Below the pieces are notes generated by a model. It saw only the letters and a program-made list of their open reading frames with translations. It did not search any database and was not told the DNA's origin. From positions 1-35,085 of IMG/VR virus record IMGVR_UViG_3300027833_000126: a DNA stretch of 35,085 nucleotides. One strand, written 5' to 3'. The position numbers were made by a program, and so were the translations under genes. Position 1 is the stretch's first letter; each line of letters opens with the position of its first letter. This stretch comes from a virus. This document shows positions 15,501-23,917 of this stretch, piece after piece.

Positions 15501-18179
15501 AAATTCTTTGATAATTCACTTTGGAAAACAATCAAAGATTTTATCCCATCTAAAGTATCAGCAGCTACAGGTATTTCTATTAAACAACACTTATTAGAAA
15601 GACAAAAATACCCTGAACCACAAACCTCATATTCTGAACCTTACTACACAGGTAGTATAGGTCAAATTGCTGGGTTATTAGATGGTCAGAGAATATTCAC
15701 AGCTTCAAGTGATTTTGAATCATTCCCAATTGTTGTTCCATCTGGTTCAGATGGTGGTACTTTACCTAATTTTGTATTAGGTACTAACTATACAGAATTT
15801 ATATACCCAGGAGCTATTAATGTAACTCAAAGTTGGAATGGTGCTAATGTTACACCATTTGGATTTGAAACATTTACTCAAGATGATGCTCGTGAATTTG
15901 TAGATGGTGAATTTAGTGGTTCAGAATTTATTGTTACCAATGGAGAGTTAAACCCAGGCTGTGATGATATTAAAGTAGCAGATTCTACAAATATTACTTT
16001 TGATATAGTTCACTCTACGTTTAATGGTGATGGTCAAACCCAATCCCCAGCTATAATTCAAACCCCATTTTCAGGTCCTGCTCCTAGTTTCATAGCCGGA
16101 GCCAAAATTTTATCTACAGGAGATTTAAATATGTGGTGGAGTTCTACAAGAGCTATAGTAAATAATGGAGCATCTGGAAAAATCTACACTGATACTTATA
16201 AAGCAGAATACATAGCTATTAGTAAAACCTCTAAAAATGGGTTAGATTTAACTACTATTATTCCTAATGTTAAAGAATTTACAATATTAACATCAGCACT
16301 AGCCCCAACTCAAACCGGTGCTACTAGTGTATCAACTTCAACAACAACTCTAACTCTTACAGCTCTACTTACAAATGAGTATCCCGATAGTTATTTATTT
16401 AAAGTATCATCAGATGCTAGTATTGCTTTAGTTAGTAATATCCCACCAGGAGATCCAGCACCCGTACCTAATCCCGTAGTAATACCTACACAAAATGATA
16501 TTTTATCTGTATTAGATCCATATTTTAATGGTGATTTTAGTAATAGTGATTGTAATGCTATTATCAATAATGTTTTAATTCCAAGACAAAGTGAAATTTT
16601 CTGGGAGTTAGATTATTCTACTAATGCTATACAAGCGGTAAACCAACAAGCAATAATTACTGCATCGCAACAAGGTGGTGATTTACCAAAAGCATTTATT
16701 CAAGATTATAATTACTATTCAACACCAATTCTAAGACGTAATTATTTAGGAGCTAAATCAACATCTCCTGATTTTAATGAACTGTCAACAGCAGGTGGAT
16801 TCGGTCAGTTACCTGTAGTACAAAGTGAAGGATACTATTTTGCATTCTTTAACTGGGTAGGAGGTACTTCTCCTGAATGGGGTAATAATTTAGAAGATAG
16901 AAGTGCTGTAAACGTTAGATATTATATAGGTGAAGATGGAAACGTAATTGAACCTATTAATGATTCTGATGGTATTAATCTTAGTATTGTACAACAAAAT
17001 TTTGAACAAGATTCAAATGCTATTTTAAGTTTTAACGATAAAGAAGGTGCAACATCTAAATTTACAAACCTAGAAGGTACCAGTAAGATATTTAAAAGTG
17101 GTCAGATACCACAACCTATCATATATACCCAAACTTCTAGTATAGGTAGTGATTCTGCATTATCTAATCTAGGGGGTGGATCTACAGGTTCAATAGAATT
17201 TGTTCAAGGTGATCAAGCAGGACAAGTTATTAATGATTATACTATAAAAGCTTATGCTGATAATCCTGCTGCTTGGAGTAATGCTATCCAACCCAATTTT
17301 CCAAGTATAGTAAATAATGGAAGTTCTATTACATTCCCAAGTGATAATTTATATACTATAGGTGTTAATAACCCAACATCTGATGGAGTTACCTTAAATT
17401 TTGAAGTTGAGGTACATAGAGAGTTTCTCCAAAATAAAGGTGTAGAATTTCAATGGTATAAAGATGGTAACCCAATTGTAGGTACAATAAATGTATGGGA
17501 TGTAGCAAACACTCCGATATTTACTATAAAACTTTCTAATGTTAGTGATGCTATAAATGGTAAGACTTACCAACTTAAAATAAATAGTATAGGAGCCTCA
17601 CCAAGTACAGGAATAACAGACCCTGGACCCCTTCAAGTAACAGCAGATTCATTCTTTTGGGTATATCAAGTACCTAGCCCAAATGTAGGACCAGCACAAA
17701 GACATTGGACAACCAATTCTTCTTTAGTAACAGGTACTTTAGCTGCTAACCAAATTGCAGCAATGCCAAGTGATCTTACTCAAGTTGGTTTACGAGATGT
17801 ATATGGTCAACGCCAAACAGACATCTCAGGTAGTGGATTTAATCCTATAACTAATGCATTTATAGTTCAAATAGGAGATGAGATTAGATTTGGAGGAACC
17901 GAATCACAAACCTTTTATATAAAAAATGTATCTACTGCAAATGGGGATGTTATATTAACTTTAGATAGAAATTTACCATCTAATTTAACTAGCAATGGTG
18001 CATTAAGCTATTATTTACTTAGAAGGTATGTAACAGATCCTTCATACTTAATATTAGAGGTAGATAAACCAGCTGGTGGTACTTCAACTGGGGTTATTAC
18101 ACCAGAATATTTTTATGGAGAAACCGAGGAAAAAGTAGATAGCATCCTCCAATTACTTACAAGAGACAATTTAATTTAA
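12567..18179 (+). CDS. Giant baseplate wedge / tail structural protein (1870 aa)
   Basis: The largest gene in the window. The N-terminal ~500 residues are beta-rich and acidic. Around residues 520-575 is the segment DVKKRLYKRIYNNLSYLYKK followed by KGTVDGIRTLATIYGIP and LLRIDEFGGKDK. The KGT plus following helix is reminiscent of phage tail protein I (P2 gpI), itself related to the wedge role of T4 gp7. A LamG/concanavalin-like stretch follows (about 615-790: VRLVLEYD, GGWWSVMVNRD, YQEIKYYNTQISH). The last 400 residues include an Ig-like segment (VEFQWYKDGNPIVG, about 1629-1642). It probably combines a wedge function with surface domains. At 1870 aa it is much longer than T4 gp7 (1032 aa). 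gp7 equivalence is inference. Confidence 0.75.
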   Translation: MAEAKITQVNPTSFELEEYSVADENLISSIEIETLFAPQTDYIEYFVYNPNNGGQVYPPFDSPANSNDYTLEDNILVINPENDLFVNGFEEGTYNTFYNFLSVRLSSNFSQRYFISEISPDRTEVRLTSNDISTEEIIASTTEYIQERNSDEFFPDFYLNFGNNQLVIANNILLDVDSVLIKLYEPLPPQYQLKSTLWVVEQIADPIAYLVELPFEPIIVDNTIRLKGPNTNLPIKGQVNNSTEEVDFTSLISTSVTSSLQQINSFYADPSVKINVDYTEYSNFIKFSSAEKRTSNFFYKIGQIENWTDIASSGSNSTVTSVSGSTAFYENKINETIDGFDNFEYFLYYTSGSSSYPKTNTGEPYNQASSTSVLAQNWITSSLTSAESYDDNNKDWIYNSIPEYIREDSANQSYVDFSNMVGHFYDENLWIYIKDITNKWDNDNRIDSGISRDLIAQQLRDLGFNLYENQFSSFNLFSATLGLTPSGSYFPFPDMTGSLPTPSGFEYVNASITGSNEILPQDDVKKRLYKRIYNNLSYLYKKKGTVDGIRTLATIYGIPNTLLRIDEFGGKDKDNTNDWDYWFEQFNYAYSTGDTGIISSDWGVNTDWNAPDDVPESLQFRFQLPPSSSNSPASQSLWTLDAGRDVRLVLEYDTTLLDSGSFSGSIADPNNQYANLKFYPNFTGDATEFANVSLPFLNGGWWSVMVNRDAGDFELIAANKIYSGSNGSSLGFIASSSINSDDSAWFSSTNSHFPTVGGITGYTDFSGSYQEIKYYNTQISHSVFKDYVMNPQSIEGNTINSAPDELIFRAALGGELYTGSVSIHPKVTGSWDTVNSFAANSNFTITDGNFAVNREYVFMDQPAVGIKNRITDKIRQVALNLPEGAQQLSNIRSIQQDTEIDDAYTNTVNQVEVVLSPTNQINDDIINSIGYLNIGEYIGDPRQAISGSTTYPDLDALRDDYFLKYTGNYDWNDFIRLIKFFDNSLWKTIKDFIPSKVSAATGISIKQHLLERQKYPEPQTSYSEPYYTGSIGQIAGLLDGQRIFTASSDFESFPIVVPSGSDGGTLPNFVLGTNYTEFIYPGAINVTQSWNGANVTPFGFETFTQDDAREFVDGEFSGSEFIVTNGELNPGCDDIKVADSTNITFDIVHSTFNGDGQTQSPAIIQTPFSGPAPSFIAGAKILSTGDLNMWWSSTRAIVNNGASGKIYTDTYKAEYIAISKTSKNGLDLTTIIPNVKEFTILTSALAPTQTGATSVSTSTTTLTLTALLTNEYPDSYLFKVSSDASIALVSNIPPGDPAPVPNPVVIPTQNDILSVLDPYFNGDFSNSDCNAIINNVLIPRQSEIFWELDYSTNAIQAVNQQAIITASQQGGDLPKAFIQDYNYYSTPILRRNYLGAKSTSPDFNELSTAGGFGQLPVVQSEGYYFAFFNWVGGTSPEWGNNLEDRSAVNVRYYIGEDGNVIEPINDSDGINLSIVQQNFEQDSNAILSFNDKEGATSKFTNLEGTSKIFKSGQIPQPIIYTQTSSIGSDSALSNLGGGSTGSIEFVQGDQAGQVINDYTIKAYADNPAAWSNAIQPNFPSIVNNGSSITFPSDNLYTIGVNNPTSDGVTLNFEVEVHREFLQNKGVEFQWYKDGNPIVGTINVWDVANTPIFTIKLSNVSDAINGKTYQLKINSIGASPSTGITDPGPLQVTADSFFWVYQVPSPNVGPAQRHWTTNSSLVTGTLAANQIAAMPSDLTQVGLRDVYGQRQTDISGSGFNPITNAFIVQIGDEIRFGGTESQTFYIKNVSTANGDVILTLDRNLPSNLTSNGALSYYLLRRYVTDPSYLILEVDKPAGGTSTGVITPEYFYGETEEKVDSILQLLTRDNLI

Positions 18180-18186
18180 AATATAA

Positions 18187-18220
18187 CTTGGCATAAAGCT
18201 AAAACAATCATATATTTATA
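18187..18220 (+). promoter_or_regulatory. Candidate promoter CTTGG-N19-TATATTTATA
   Basis: TTGG at 18188-18191 and TATATTTATA at 18211-18220 are 19 bases apart, the same as at 1348 and 26104. They lie in the 60-nt gap after the giant structural gene. The ATG at 18240 is 29 nt from the first base of the box, leaving an A-rich leader. This would start a new transcript for the tail-fibre region. Confidence 0.55.
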
Positions 18221-18239
18221 ACAAAATACGTATTAAACA

Positions 18240-18899
18240 ATGGGATATTTAAATAATTCAGTAGTAACAGTAGATGCTATCCTTACAACAAAGGGTAGAG
18301 AATTACTTGCTAAAAACGATGGTACATTCCGTATCACACAGTTTGCATTAGCAGATGATGAAATAGATTATACACTTTATAATCCAACTCACCCTTCAGG
18401 TTCAGCTTACTACGGTCAAGCTATTGAAAACATGCCTCTTTTAGAAGCATTCCCTGATGAAACTCAAATCATGAAATATAAACTTACTACTTTACCACGT
18501 GGTACTGCTAAGATGCCAATCTTGGATGTAGGTTATACTTCAATTGTAATCAGACAAGGCGCTTCATTAGCAATTACTCCTCAAACACTAAATTATTTAG
18601 GTGGTAACCAGAACGAAGCTTCAGGTTATACTGCTACCATTTCAGATGTTAGATTATTATCTACTTTTGAAGGTGTTGGTATTGATACACCCTCAACAGA
18701 TGCATTAAATGTTAATTCAACTACTACATTAGGTACTAACGTATCAGCAACAGTAGTAGGTACAACAATTAACCTTAGAGCAACTACAGTTAATACATTA
18801 TTTGGTACTAACACTGCGTTATATGCTACAATGACAGTTGTAGGTAGAGATAGTGGTGCAAGATTACAAGTACCAATCACCATAACTAAAGTATCCTAA
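18240..18899 (+). CDS. Virion structural protein, conserved in marine phages (219 aa)
   Basis: The first ~115 residues look globular and conserved: MGYLNNSVVTVDAILTTKGR, ELLAKNDGTFRITQFALADD, then EIDYTLYNP. This opening is familiar from structural proteins of marine T4-like phages and often precedes tail-fibre genes. The C-terminal ~100 residues are Thr/Val/Asn-rich beta sequence (STTTLGTNVSATVVGTTINL) and may be an Ig-like or fibre-shaft domain. It has its own promoter-like site and leads a group of three genes before the large fibre. The precise role (tail-end, fibre connector) is not known. Confidence 0.65.
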   Translation: MGYLNNSVVTVDAILTTKGRELLAKNDGTFRITQFALADDEIDYTLYNPTHPSGSAYYGQAIENMPLLEAFPDETQIMKYKLTTLPRGTAKMPILDVGYTSIVIRQGASLAITPQTLNYLGGNQNEASGYTATISDVRLLSTFEGVGIDTPSTDALNVNSTTTLGTNVSATVVGTTINLRATTVNTLFGTNTALYATMTVVGRDSGARLQVPITITKVS

Positions 18900-18901
18900 T
18901 T

Positions 18902-19918
18902 ATGTCATTTAATAGATTAGAAGCAGACGATTTTGTAGTATCCGCTGACAGCATTACAGCTGGTTTGTGGACTAATAGTCAAGTCCCTGCTATTACAACA
19001 TTTTTCTCCTCATCTACCCAAGCTGCTGGTAACTCAGGTGATTACTATTTAAACGTATTTTCAAACGCTGCAACTTCATCTTTAGAATTTGCTGTTAACT
19101 ATGGTAATGAATTAGGAAGTGGTAGTATGGCTTATAATTTGGATGTAGATGGTAAATCACCATCTTCAACAATTTATGGACAATATCGTACTTTAGTATT
19201 AGGTGATGAAAATGCATCATTTACTTTTGGTAGTGTCACATCTTCAGATTTCTGGTCTATATCAGTTGAAAGAAGTAGATATAAAGAATCAATAATGCCT
19301 GGTTCAACTGCATTAGAAATTACAGGTCCTAATGGTGTTATTCAATTAACAGATAATAGCCAAGTAGCATCCTCAGTAGTATTTAACGATGCAGGTAGAG
19401 TATTTCAGTTAGTATCAGGTTCAGCAGGAGTTCCATTCACTACTTTACAAGCAGATGGTTATAGTATTGATTCAGGTTCATATGGTTTATTCCTACCTGA
19501 TATTGCTACTTATATTTTAAACCCAAGAGCATTAAGTAATGATCAAGCAGATGGTGGTATTGGATTAGATGCTACAACAACTTCTGCATTAACTATTGCT
19601 TCAAACCCAAATCCTAATATTATATACGCTGCTATTACATCTAGTTTTACAGCAAACTCAGAAGAAACAATTACTTCAGATTTTGTATTTGTAAGACCAA
19701 GAAGTTCACAGTTTAACTATTCTGAAAACCCATCATTTATCTCGGGTTCAACGGGTGAGGTATTATTCCCATTATTTATTAACTCACCTACAACATATAT
19801 TACAACTGTAGGTTTGTATAATGATACTAATGAGTTATTAGCAGTAGCTAAATTATCTAAACCACTAGAAAAAGATTTCACAAAAGAATCTCTTGTTAGA
19901 GTTAAGCTGGACTTTTAA
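18902..19918 (+). CDS. Virion structural protein with shared C-terminal module (338 aa)
   Basis: A 338-aa, Ser/Gly/Thr-rich beta-structured protein starting MSFNRLEADDFVVSADSI. Its last ~75 residues contain FNYSENPSFISGSTGEVLFP, then TYITTVGLYNDTNELLAVAK and LSKPLEK. The same module closes the next protein (residues ~255-327), so the two are paralogous at the C-terminus while their N-terminal domains differ. Proteins with this ending are structural components in many large phages, from general knowledge. The middle has a GLWTNSQVP N-terminal strand pair and a LVLGDENASFTFGSV stretch. It lies 2 nt after the previous gene. An attachment collar or fibre-network role is plausible. Confidence 0.7.
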   Translation: MSFNRLEADDFVVSADSITAGLWTNSQVPAITTFFSSSTQAAGNSGDYYLNVFSNAATSSLEFAVNYGNELGSGSMAYNLDVDGKSPSSTIYGQYRTLVLGDENASFTFGSVTSSDFWSISVERSRYKESIMPGSTALEITGPNGVIQLTDNSQVASSVVFNDAGRVFQLVSGSAGVPFTTLQADGYSIDSGSYGLFLPDIATYILNPRALSNDQADGGIGLDATTTSALTIASNPNPNIIYAAITSSFTANSEETITSDFVFVRPRSSQFNYSENPSFISGSTGEVLFPLFINSPTTYITTVGLYNDTNELLAVAKLSKPLEKDFTKESLVRVKLDF

Positions 19919-19927
19919 AATAAATGA

Positions 19928-20911
19928 ATGAGTGCATTCAAACAATTTTTATCACAGGATTTAATAGTAGAACCCTTTCAAGTAAATAAGGGGTTCTCCT
20001 TCCCTGCTTCTGAATTTACAGATTTCAATGTTCAAATAGGTAAATTCCTAGGTAAAAACATTCAATCAACAGTATTTATCTCAGGGTCTAATACTCCTAC
20101 TGGTAATTCATCTGTAGGTACTCAAGATCCTGAGTTAATATATAATTCTATTAAGGAACTATATTATTCTAACTTTGTAACTTCATCTTATGGTTCTCCA
20201 GTTCAAACACAAAGTTTGTTTCCTGGAGAAAATGAGATGGGTGATGTATTTGTAGGTAGCCCAGATTCTTCTGGTAGATATGAAAACTACTTACAATCTA
20301 CAGTCCCACATCGTTTTATTCCTACAGGTTCAGGTGCGGAAATTGCAGTTTTATCTATCCCATCACGTTTATATGGAGATAATCTTCAACCAAACTCAAT
20401 CAATCTAATATTTAGTGGAAGTGCTTACAATATAACCGATGATGGTAATGGTAATCTAATATCAGGAAGTACAGTAGTGGGTAATGTTATTTACTCACAT
20501 GGTATTATAACATTTACCTCACCAGCCTTGGAAGGTTATTATTACGGTAGTTCTTATTACGGTAGTTCTTATTATGGGGGTGAGGGAGTTGCTACTGGGA
20601 TTGTAGATGATTTTTTAACAACAACTGACATAACATGTTCGTTCTCCAGCTCATTTGATATTTACGAGACACAATACAAAGCTACTATAAACGAATTTGA
20701 ATTTAATTTCTCCCAAAATCCATCAATAATCTCAGGATCTACAGATGGTACAGTTTATGATTTTGCAACCGGTTCTTTTTTCTCTCCTTACGTTAGTACC
20801 GTAGGATTATATGATGATAATCAAAATCTACTTGCGGTAGGAAAGTTATCTCAACCACTACCAACATCAAGAACAACAGATACTACTATATTTATAAACA
20901 TAGATAGATAA
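19928..20911 (+). CDS. Virion structural protein, C-terminal paralogue of the preceding one (327 aa)
   Basis: Starts MSAFKQFLSQDLIVEPFQVN. An overlapping ATG at 19924 is in another frame and closes quickly, so 19928 is used. The C-terminal module (FEFNFSQNPSIISGSTDG, then STVGLYDDNQNLLAVGKLSQ) matches the end of the previous protein. In the middle (residues ~205-218) there is a short tandem repeat, YYGSS twice then YYGG, encoded by an exact 15-bp DNA repeat. The N-terminal part contains FTDFNVQIGKFLGKN and Ser/Thr-rich strands. Both paralogues likely occupy neighbouring positions in the tail or fibre assembly. It ends 28 nt before the large fibre gene. Confidence 0.7.
   Translation: MSAFKQFLSQDLIVEPFQVNKGFSFPASEFTDFNVQIGKFLGKNIQSTVFISGSNTPTGNSSVGTQDPELIYNSIKELYYSNFVTSSYGSPVQTQSLFPGENEMGDVFVGSPDSSGRYENYLQSTVPHRFIPTGSGAEIAVLSIPSRLYGDNLQPNSINLIFSGSAYNITDDGNGNLISGSTVVGNVIYSHGIITFTSPALEGYYYGSSYYGSSYYGGEGVATGIVDDFLTTTDITCSFSSSFDIYETQYKATINEFEFNFSQNPSIISGSTDGTVYDFATGSFFSPYVSTVGLYDDNQNLLAVGKLSQPLPTSRTTDTTIFINIDR
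20540..20578 (+). repeat. Short 15-bp tandem repeat coding for YYGSS
   Basis: The unit TATTACGGTAGTTCT is present twice in a row (20540-20569) and followed by a partial copy TATTATGGG. The reading frame is kept because the unit is 15 bp. It encodes a Tyr/Gly/Ser loop inside the structural protein at 19928. Such repeats can expand or contract by slippage and change a surface loop. Confidence 0.85.
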
Positions 20912-20939
20912 TACCAAAACTAAAAAAAAACAATATACA

Positions 20940-23903
20940 GTGGCAGTAACGTTAAATCAAATAGATCAAGTATTAGATGGCCAAGTCATCAAAGCGGGTC
21001 ACATTTCTCAATCACTTGTAGCATTCTCAGGAAGAGCTGCCTATAATATAAACCTTAGTGGTAGTTTTGCTGTAACGGGTTCTATGTATCATAGTGAAGT
21101 TAGCGATGCCGCTGGTGTTGCATCTAGCGTTTTAGTTAGAGATAATACCACAGGTGAATATTATACTACTGGTTCCTATGGAGATGGTGGTGGTGAAGGA
21201 GCTGCAGGATCATCAGGTTCATCAGGAACTTCAGGCGCAGACGGCTCAAGTGGTTCATCTGGTACTTCAGGTTCAAGCGGTTCATCTGGTACTTCAGGTG
21301 CAGATGGTAGCTCAGGTAGTTCAGGTACATCAGGTGTAGGAGGTGTTACAACAGCAGGTTCAAATGTAGCAGTAACGGGTACTGGTACTGCAATAGATCC
21401 TTACGTAATATCATCAAACATATCAGGAAGTGGTACTTTAATCTTTAGTCAAACTGATGTTATAGACGCTCAGAGAGATGCTACTGACACTACTGTACTG
21501 TTTAGCAATGGTGACATTTTTGCTGTTAATTCACTACATGCTTCTGCAATGGCGAATGGTACTATTAAAATATCCACTGTTCGTGGGGGTAAAGATATAT
21601 ATACTCATATAAGATACTACAACGTAAGTGTTCTTAATGGAGGGGTTACCGGATTCAACACTATAGAGGCAGCGGTAGATAGACTTAACGAAGTGTTAGG
21701 TGGAACTACAGTTGGTTCGGACACAGGTTCCCCATCACCTACCATAACAACTACATCTAACTCTTCTGATTTTACCGTATACGGAGAAAGAATAACAGAG
21801 ACAGGTTCAGGAACTACCTTAGGATATACCTCTACTGCAGATGCAGATAACTTTGATACTAGTAATGGGATATACTCTAATCAGACTATATCCAAGAATG
21901 GTGAATATTTTGAGTTCGAGCAAGCATTAGGTGATTGGACTAACTCTAGCGATGTTTATATTGGTTTATTTGACGAGACTACTTATAATGTAGAAGATTT
22001 AAATGTCAATAGTGCAGGTGATGCTGTTAAGGGTTTATTATACCTTAAATTATACCCAACTCCAGTTACTTATGCTGACGCTACAAACGGAGCGGGTAAG
22101 ATTAACGAGATAGGTTTTTCAAATAGTCCCCAAACCAAAGCCAAGTTTAGACTAGGTAGAGATAATGATGGTAGAGTATACATTGCTCACGAGACTTCCC
22201 CGAATGTGTTTGAAGTAATCTGTCGTAGCGAAAGTGTTATTGCTATCGATACAGAATTAAGATTCTTCTCTATTATGCCTTTGGCTAACGAGCTAAACGG
22301 TGTTCGCAATATGACAGTTAATGAAGTTGTCTTAGGCGCTTCTTTGACTTGGTACTATGTTGAGTCTCCTGATACTGAGTTCTATTACCCGTTGTTTAAC
22401 AACGAGGCAGATGCTATTTTAATTGACGAACTTTACGGTACTGCCGCTTCAGGAGCAGGTACGGCTCACACTCACACATTTATTGATGAGCAGCCTACCT
22501 CTCAGACTTGGTATATGCCTGACACTTATATGACTCACTCAGGTGCTGCAGCTCCAACTACACCTGCAGGAATTTCTTGGAACGAAATACGAACAGGAGA
22601 CGATGTTAACTACGTACCTTCTCCGTTCAATCAAAGCATAACTGTAGTAGAGGGCGATAACATTAACCTTCAGATTAAACCTGCGGGTGACGCTAACACT
22701 TACGCAATAAGTAACATACCTGTTGGATTGGCTTACAATTCTATTTCAGGGCACTTACAAGGTACAGCTCCTGAAGTAACAGGAGACAATGTAGCTAACC
22801 CTAGCGACTTATACAGTATTACTGTAACTATAGCAAACTCTTATGGTAGTAGTGTAGGTTCATTAGAGCTTACGATAACGAATGAAGATGCACCAGTTAA
22901 TACAATTGTCACACCTTGGACTAAGGCTGTAGACTTCAGTAGTGGTGGTAACGAACACTTAAGACATAATTCAGGATATGCTGCTGTTAATTCCAATAAT
23001 GGGAATCCTTTAGCGATTAGCTCAGGTACTTATATTACAAAGAACGCAAATCATTTGTATACAGCTACTTCTCCTGATTCTAGACCTTGGGCAAGTACGG
23101 TAGTATTTAAAGCTGATGGTCATAATTCACTTCAAACTATATGGAATAATGGTGAAGGCTTTTTTAGTGGAGGAGATAACTTTGGACTAGAGATAGACGG
23201 TAACAACACATTGTGGTTTTATTGGGGTCATGGTTCTTTAACATATTCTTCTTATAATAGATGTTCTGTAGCTATCAATATTGATACTTCTAAATGGCAT
23301 GGAGTTTATATCGCTCATAAAGGTGGTAGACAATCAAGTGCTAATGCTACTCCAGATAAACTAGGAGCATGTTTTGATATTAGAGTTATGAGTAGTGCAG
23401 ATAACTTTACTACTCTATCTCCAAATATGTCAGGTATAAGCGGCGGTGGGAATTGGCAGGGACATGGTAGACGTATGGATAAGATAGTAAACGGATACTA
23501 TACAATAGGAGCTAGTGCTACAGGTACTAAACCATTTTATGGTAAGGTTGCTTCTAGTGTTATAACAACTCTTAAGAATAATAGTTTAGCTCCAGTAGCT
23601 GCAGAGATTAAGCTAATGATAACAGATCCTAAAAAATGGGAGACTGATTATAAGCAGGGAACTACATATAGATTATCAGATTCTTCAACTACAGCTTCTG
23701 TGCCTGTTAATCCTTCTACTAACTATAACTATGCTACTCAGATTCACTTAATGGGAGATTCAGTAGGTATATATCCTTATGGTGCTTATGATGCTTATCC
23801 TGATATCTTCAATAATCTAAGATGGTATTCAACTACGAAGATGGTAATGCAGAATATGCAAGCAAACGACATAGAAACAGTAAACATCCCAGGATTGACA
23901 TAA
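20940..23903 (+). CDS. Large tail fibre with collagen-like, Ig-like and LamG-like regions (987 aa)
   Basis: Starts with GTG at 20940 in an A-rich leader; no nearby in-frame ATG. Residues 1-80 form the probable attachment domain (MAVTLNQIDQVLDGQVIKAG), 87-135 a collagen-like Gly-X-Y run (GSSGTSGADGSSGSSGTSG), and ~160-270 a domain with VLFSNGDIFAVN and IRYYNVSVLNG. A region with YFEFEQALGDWTNSSDVYIG follows (SPRY/LamG-like). Around 565-655 is an Ig-like/cadherin-like putative domain (SITVVEGDNINLQIKPAG to LELTITNEDAP). The C-terminal third resembles a LamG/concanavalin fold (DSRPWASTVVFKADG, NTLWFYWGHG). It is very likely the receptor-binding long fibre. Codon usage is like its neighbours in the first 160 residues; the rest contains more G/C-ending codons, possibly a swapped tip module. 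Confidence 0.8.
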   Translation: MAVTLNQIDQVLDGQVIKAGHISQSLVAFSGRAAYNINLSGSFAVTGSMYHSEVSDAAGVASSVLVRDNTTGEYYTTGSYGDGGGEGAAGSSGSSGTSGADGSSGSSGTSGSSGSSGTSGADGSSGSSGTSGVGGVTTAGSNVAVTGTGTAIDPYVISSNISGSGTLIFSQTDVIDAQRDATDTTVLFSNGDIFAVNSLHASAMANGTIKISTVRGGKDIYTHIRYYNVSVLNGGVTGFNTIEAAVDRLNEVLGGTTVGSDTGSPSPTITTTSNSSDFTVYGERITETGSGTTLGYTSTADADNFDTSNGIYSNQTISKNGEYFEFEQALGDWTNSSDVYIGLFDETTYNVEDLNVNSAGDAVKGLLYLKLYPTPVTYADATNGAGKINEIGFSNSPQTKAKFRLGRDNDGRVYIAHETSPNVFEVICRSESVIAIDTELRFFSIMPLANELNGVRNMTVNEVVLGASLTWYYVESPDTEFYYPLFNNEADAILIDELYGTAASGAGTAHTHTFIDEQPTSQTWYMPDTYMTHSGAAAPTTPAGISWNEIRTGDDVNYVPSPFNQSITVVEGDNINLQIKPAGDANTYAISNIPVGLAYNSISGHLQGTAPEVTGDNVANPSDLYSITVTIANSYGSSVGSLELTITNEDAPVNTIVTPWTKAVDFSSGGNEHLRHNSGYAAVNSNNGNPLAISSGTYITKNANHLYTATSPDSRPWASTVVFKADGHNSLQTIWNNGEGFFSGGDNFGLEIDGNNTLWFYWGHGSLTYSSYNRCSVAINIDTSKWHGVYIAHKGGRQSSANATPDKLGACFDIRVMSSADNFTTLSPNMSGISGGGNWQGHGRRMDKIVNGYYTIGASATGTKPFYGKVASSVITTLKNNSLAPVAAEIKLMITDPKKWETDYKQGTTYRLSDSSTTASVPVNPSTNYNYATQIHLMGDSVGIYPYGAYDAYPDIFNNLRWYSTTKMVMQNMQANDIETVNIPGLT
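21198..21341 (+). repeat. Collagen-like GSS/GTS/GAD repeat region
   Basis: About 48 codons encode uninterrupted Gly-X-Y triplets made only of Gly, Ser, Thr, Ala, Asp and Val, in units like GSSGSSGTSGAD. At DNA level the copies are imperfect and use TCA and GGT heavily. The repeat probably forms a trimeric collagen-like rod between the attachment domain and the tip of the fibre. GSSGTSG-type linkers are common in phages of marine Bacteroidetes, which agrees with the host guess. Confidence 0.9.
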
Positions 23904-23917
23904 TAAACTAGAATAAT

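Noticed and set aside
21198-21341. Repeat region considered as a CRISPR or other non-coding array
   Set aside because: The repeats are codon-based (Gly-X-Y), in frame within the fibre gene, imperfect at DNA level and without spacers.
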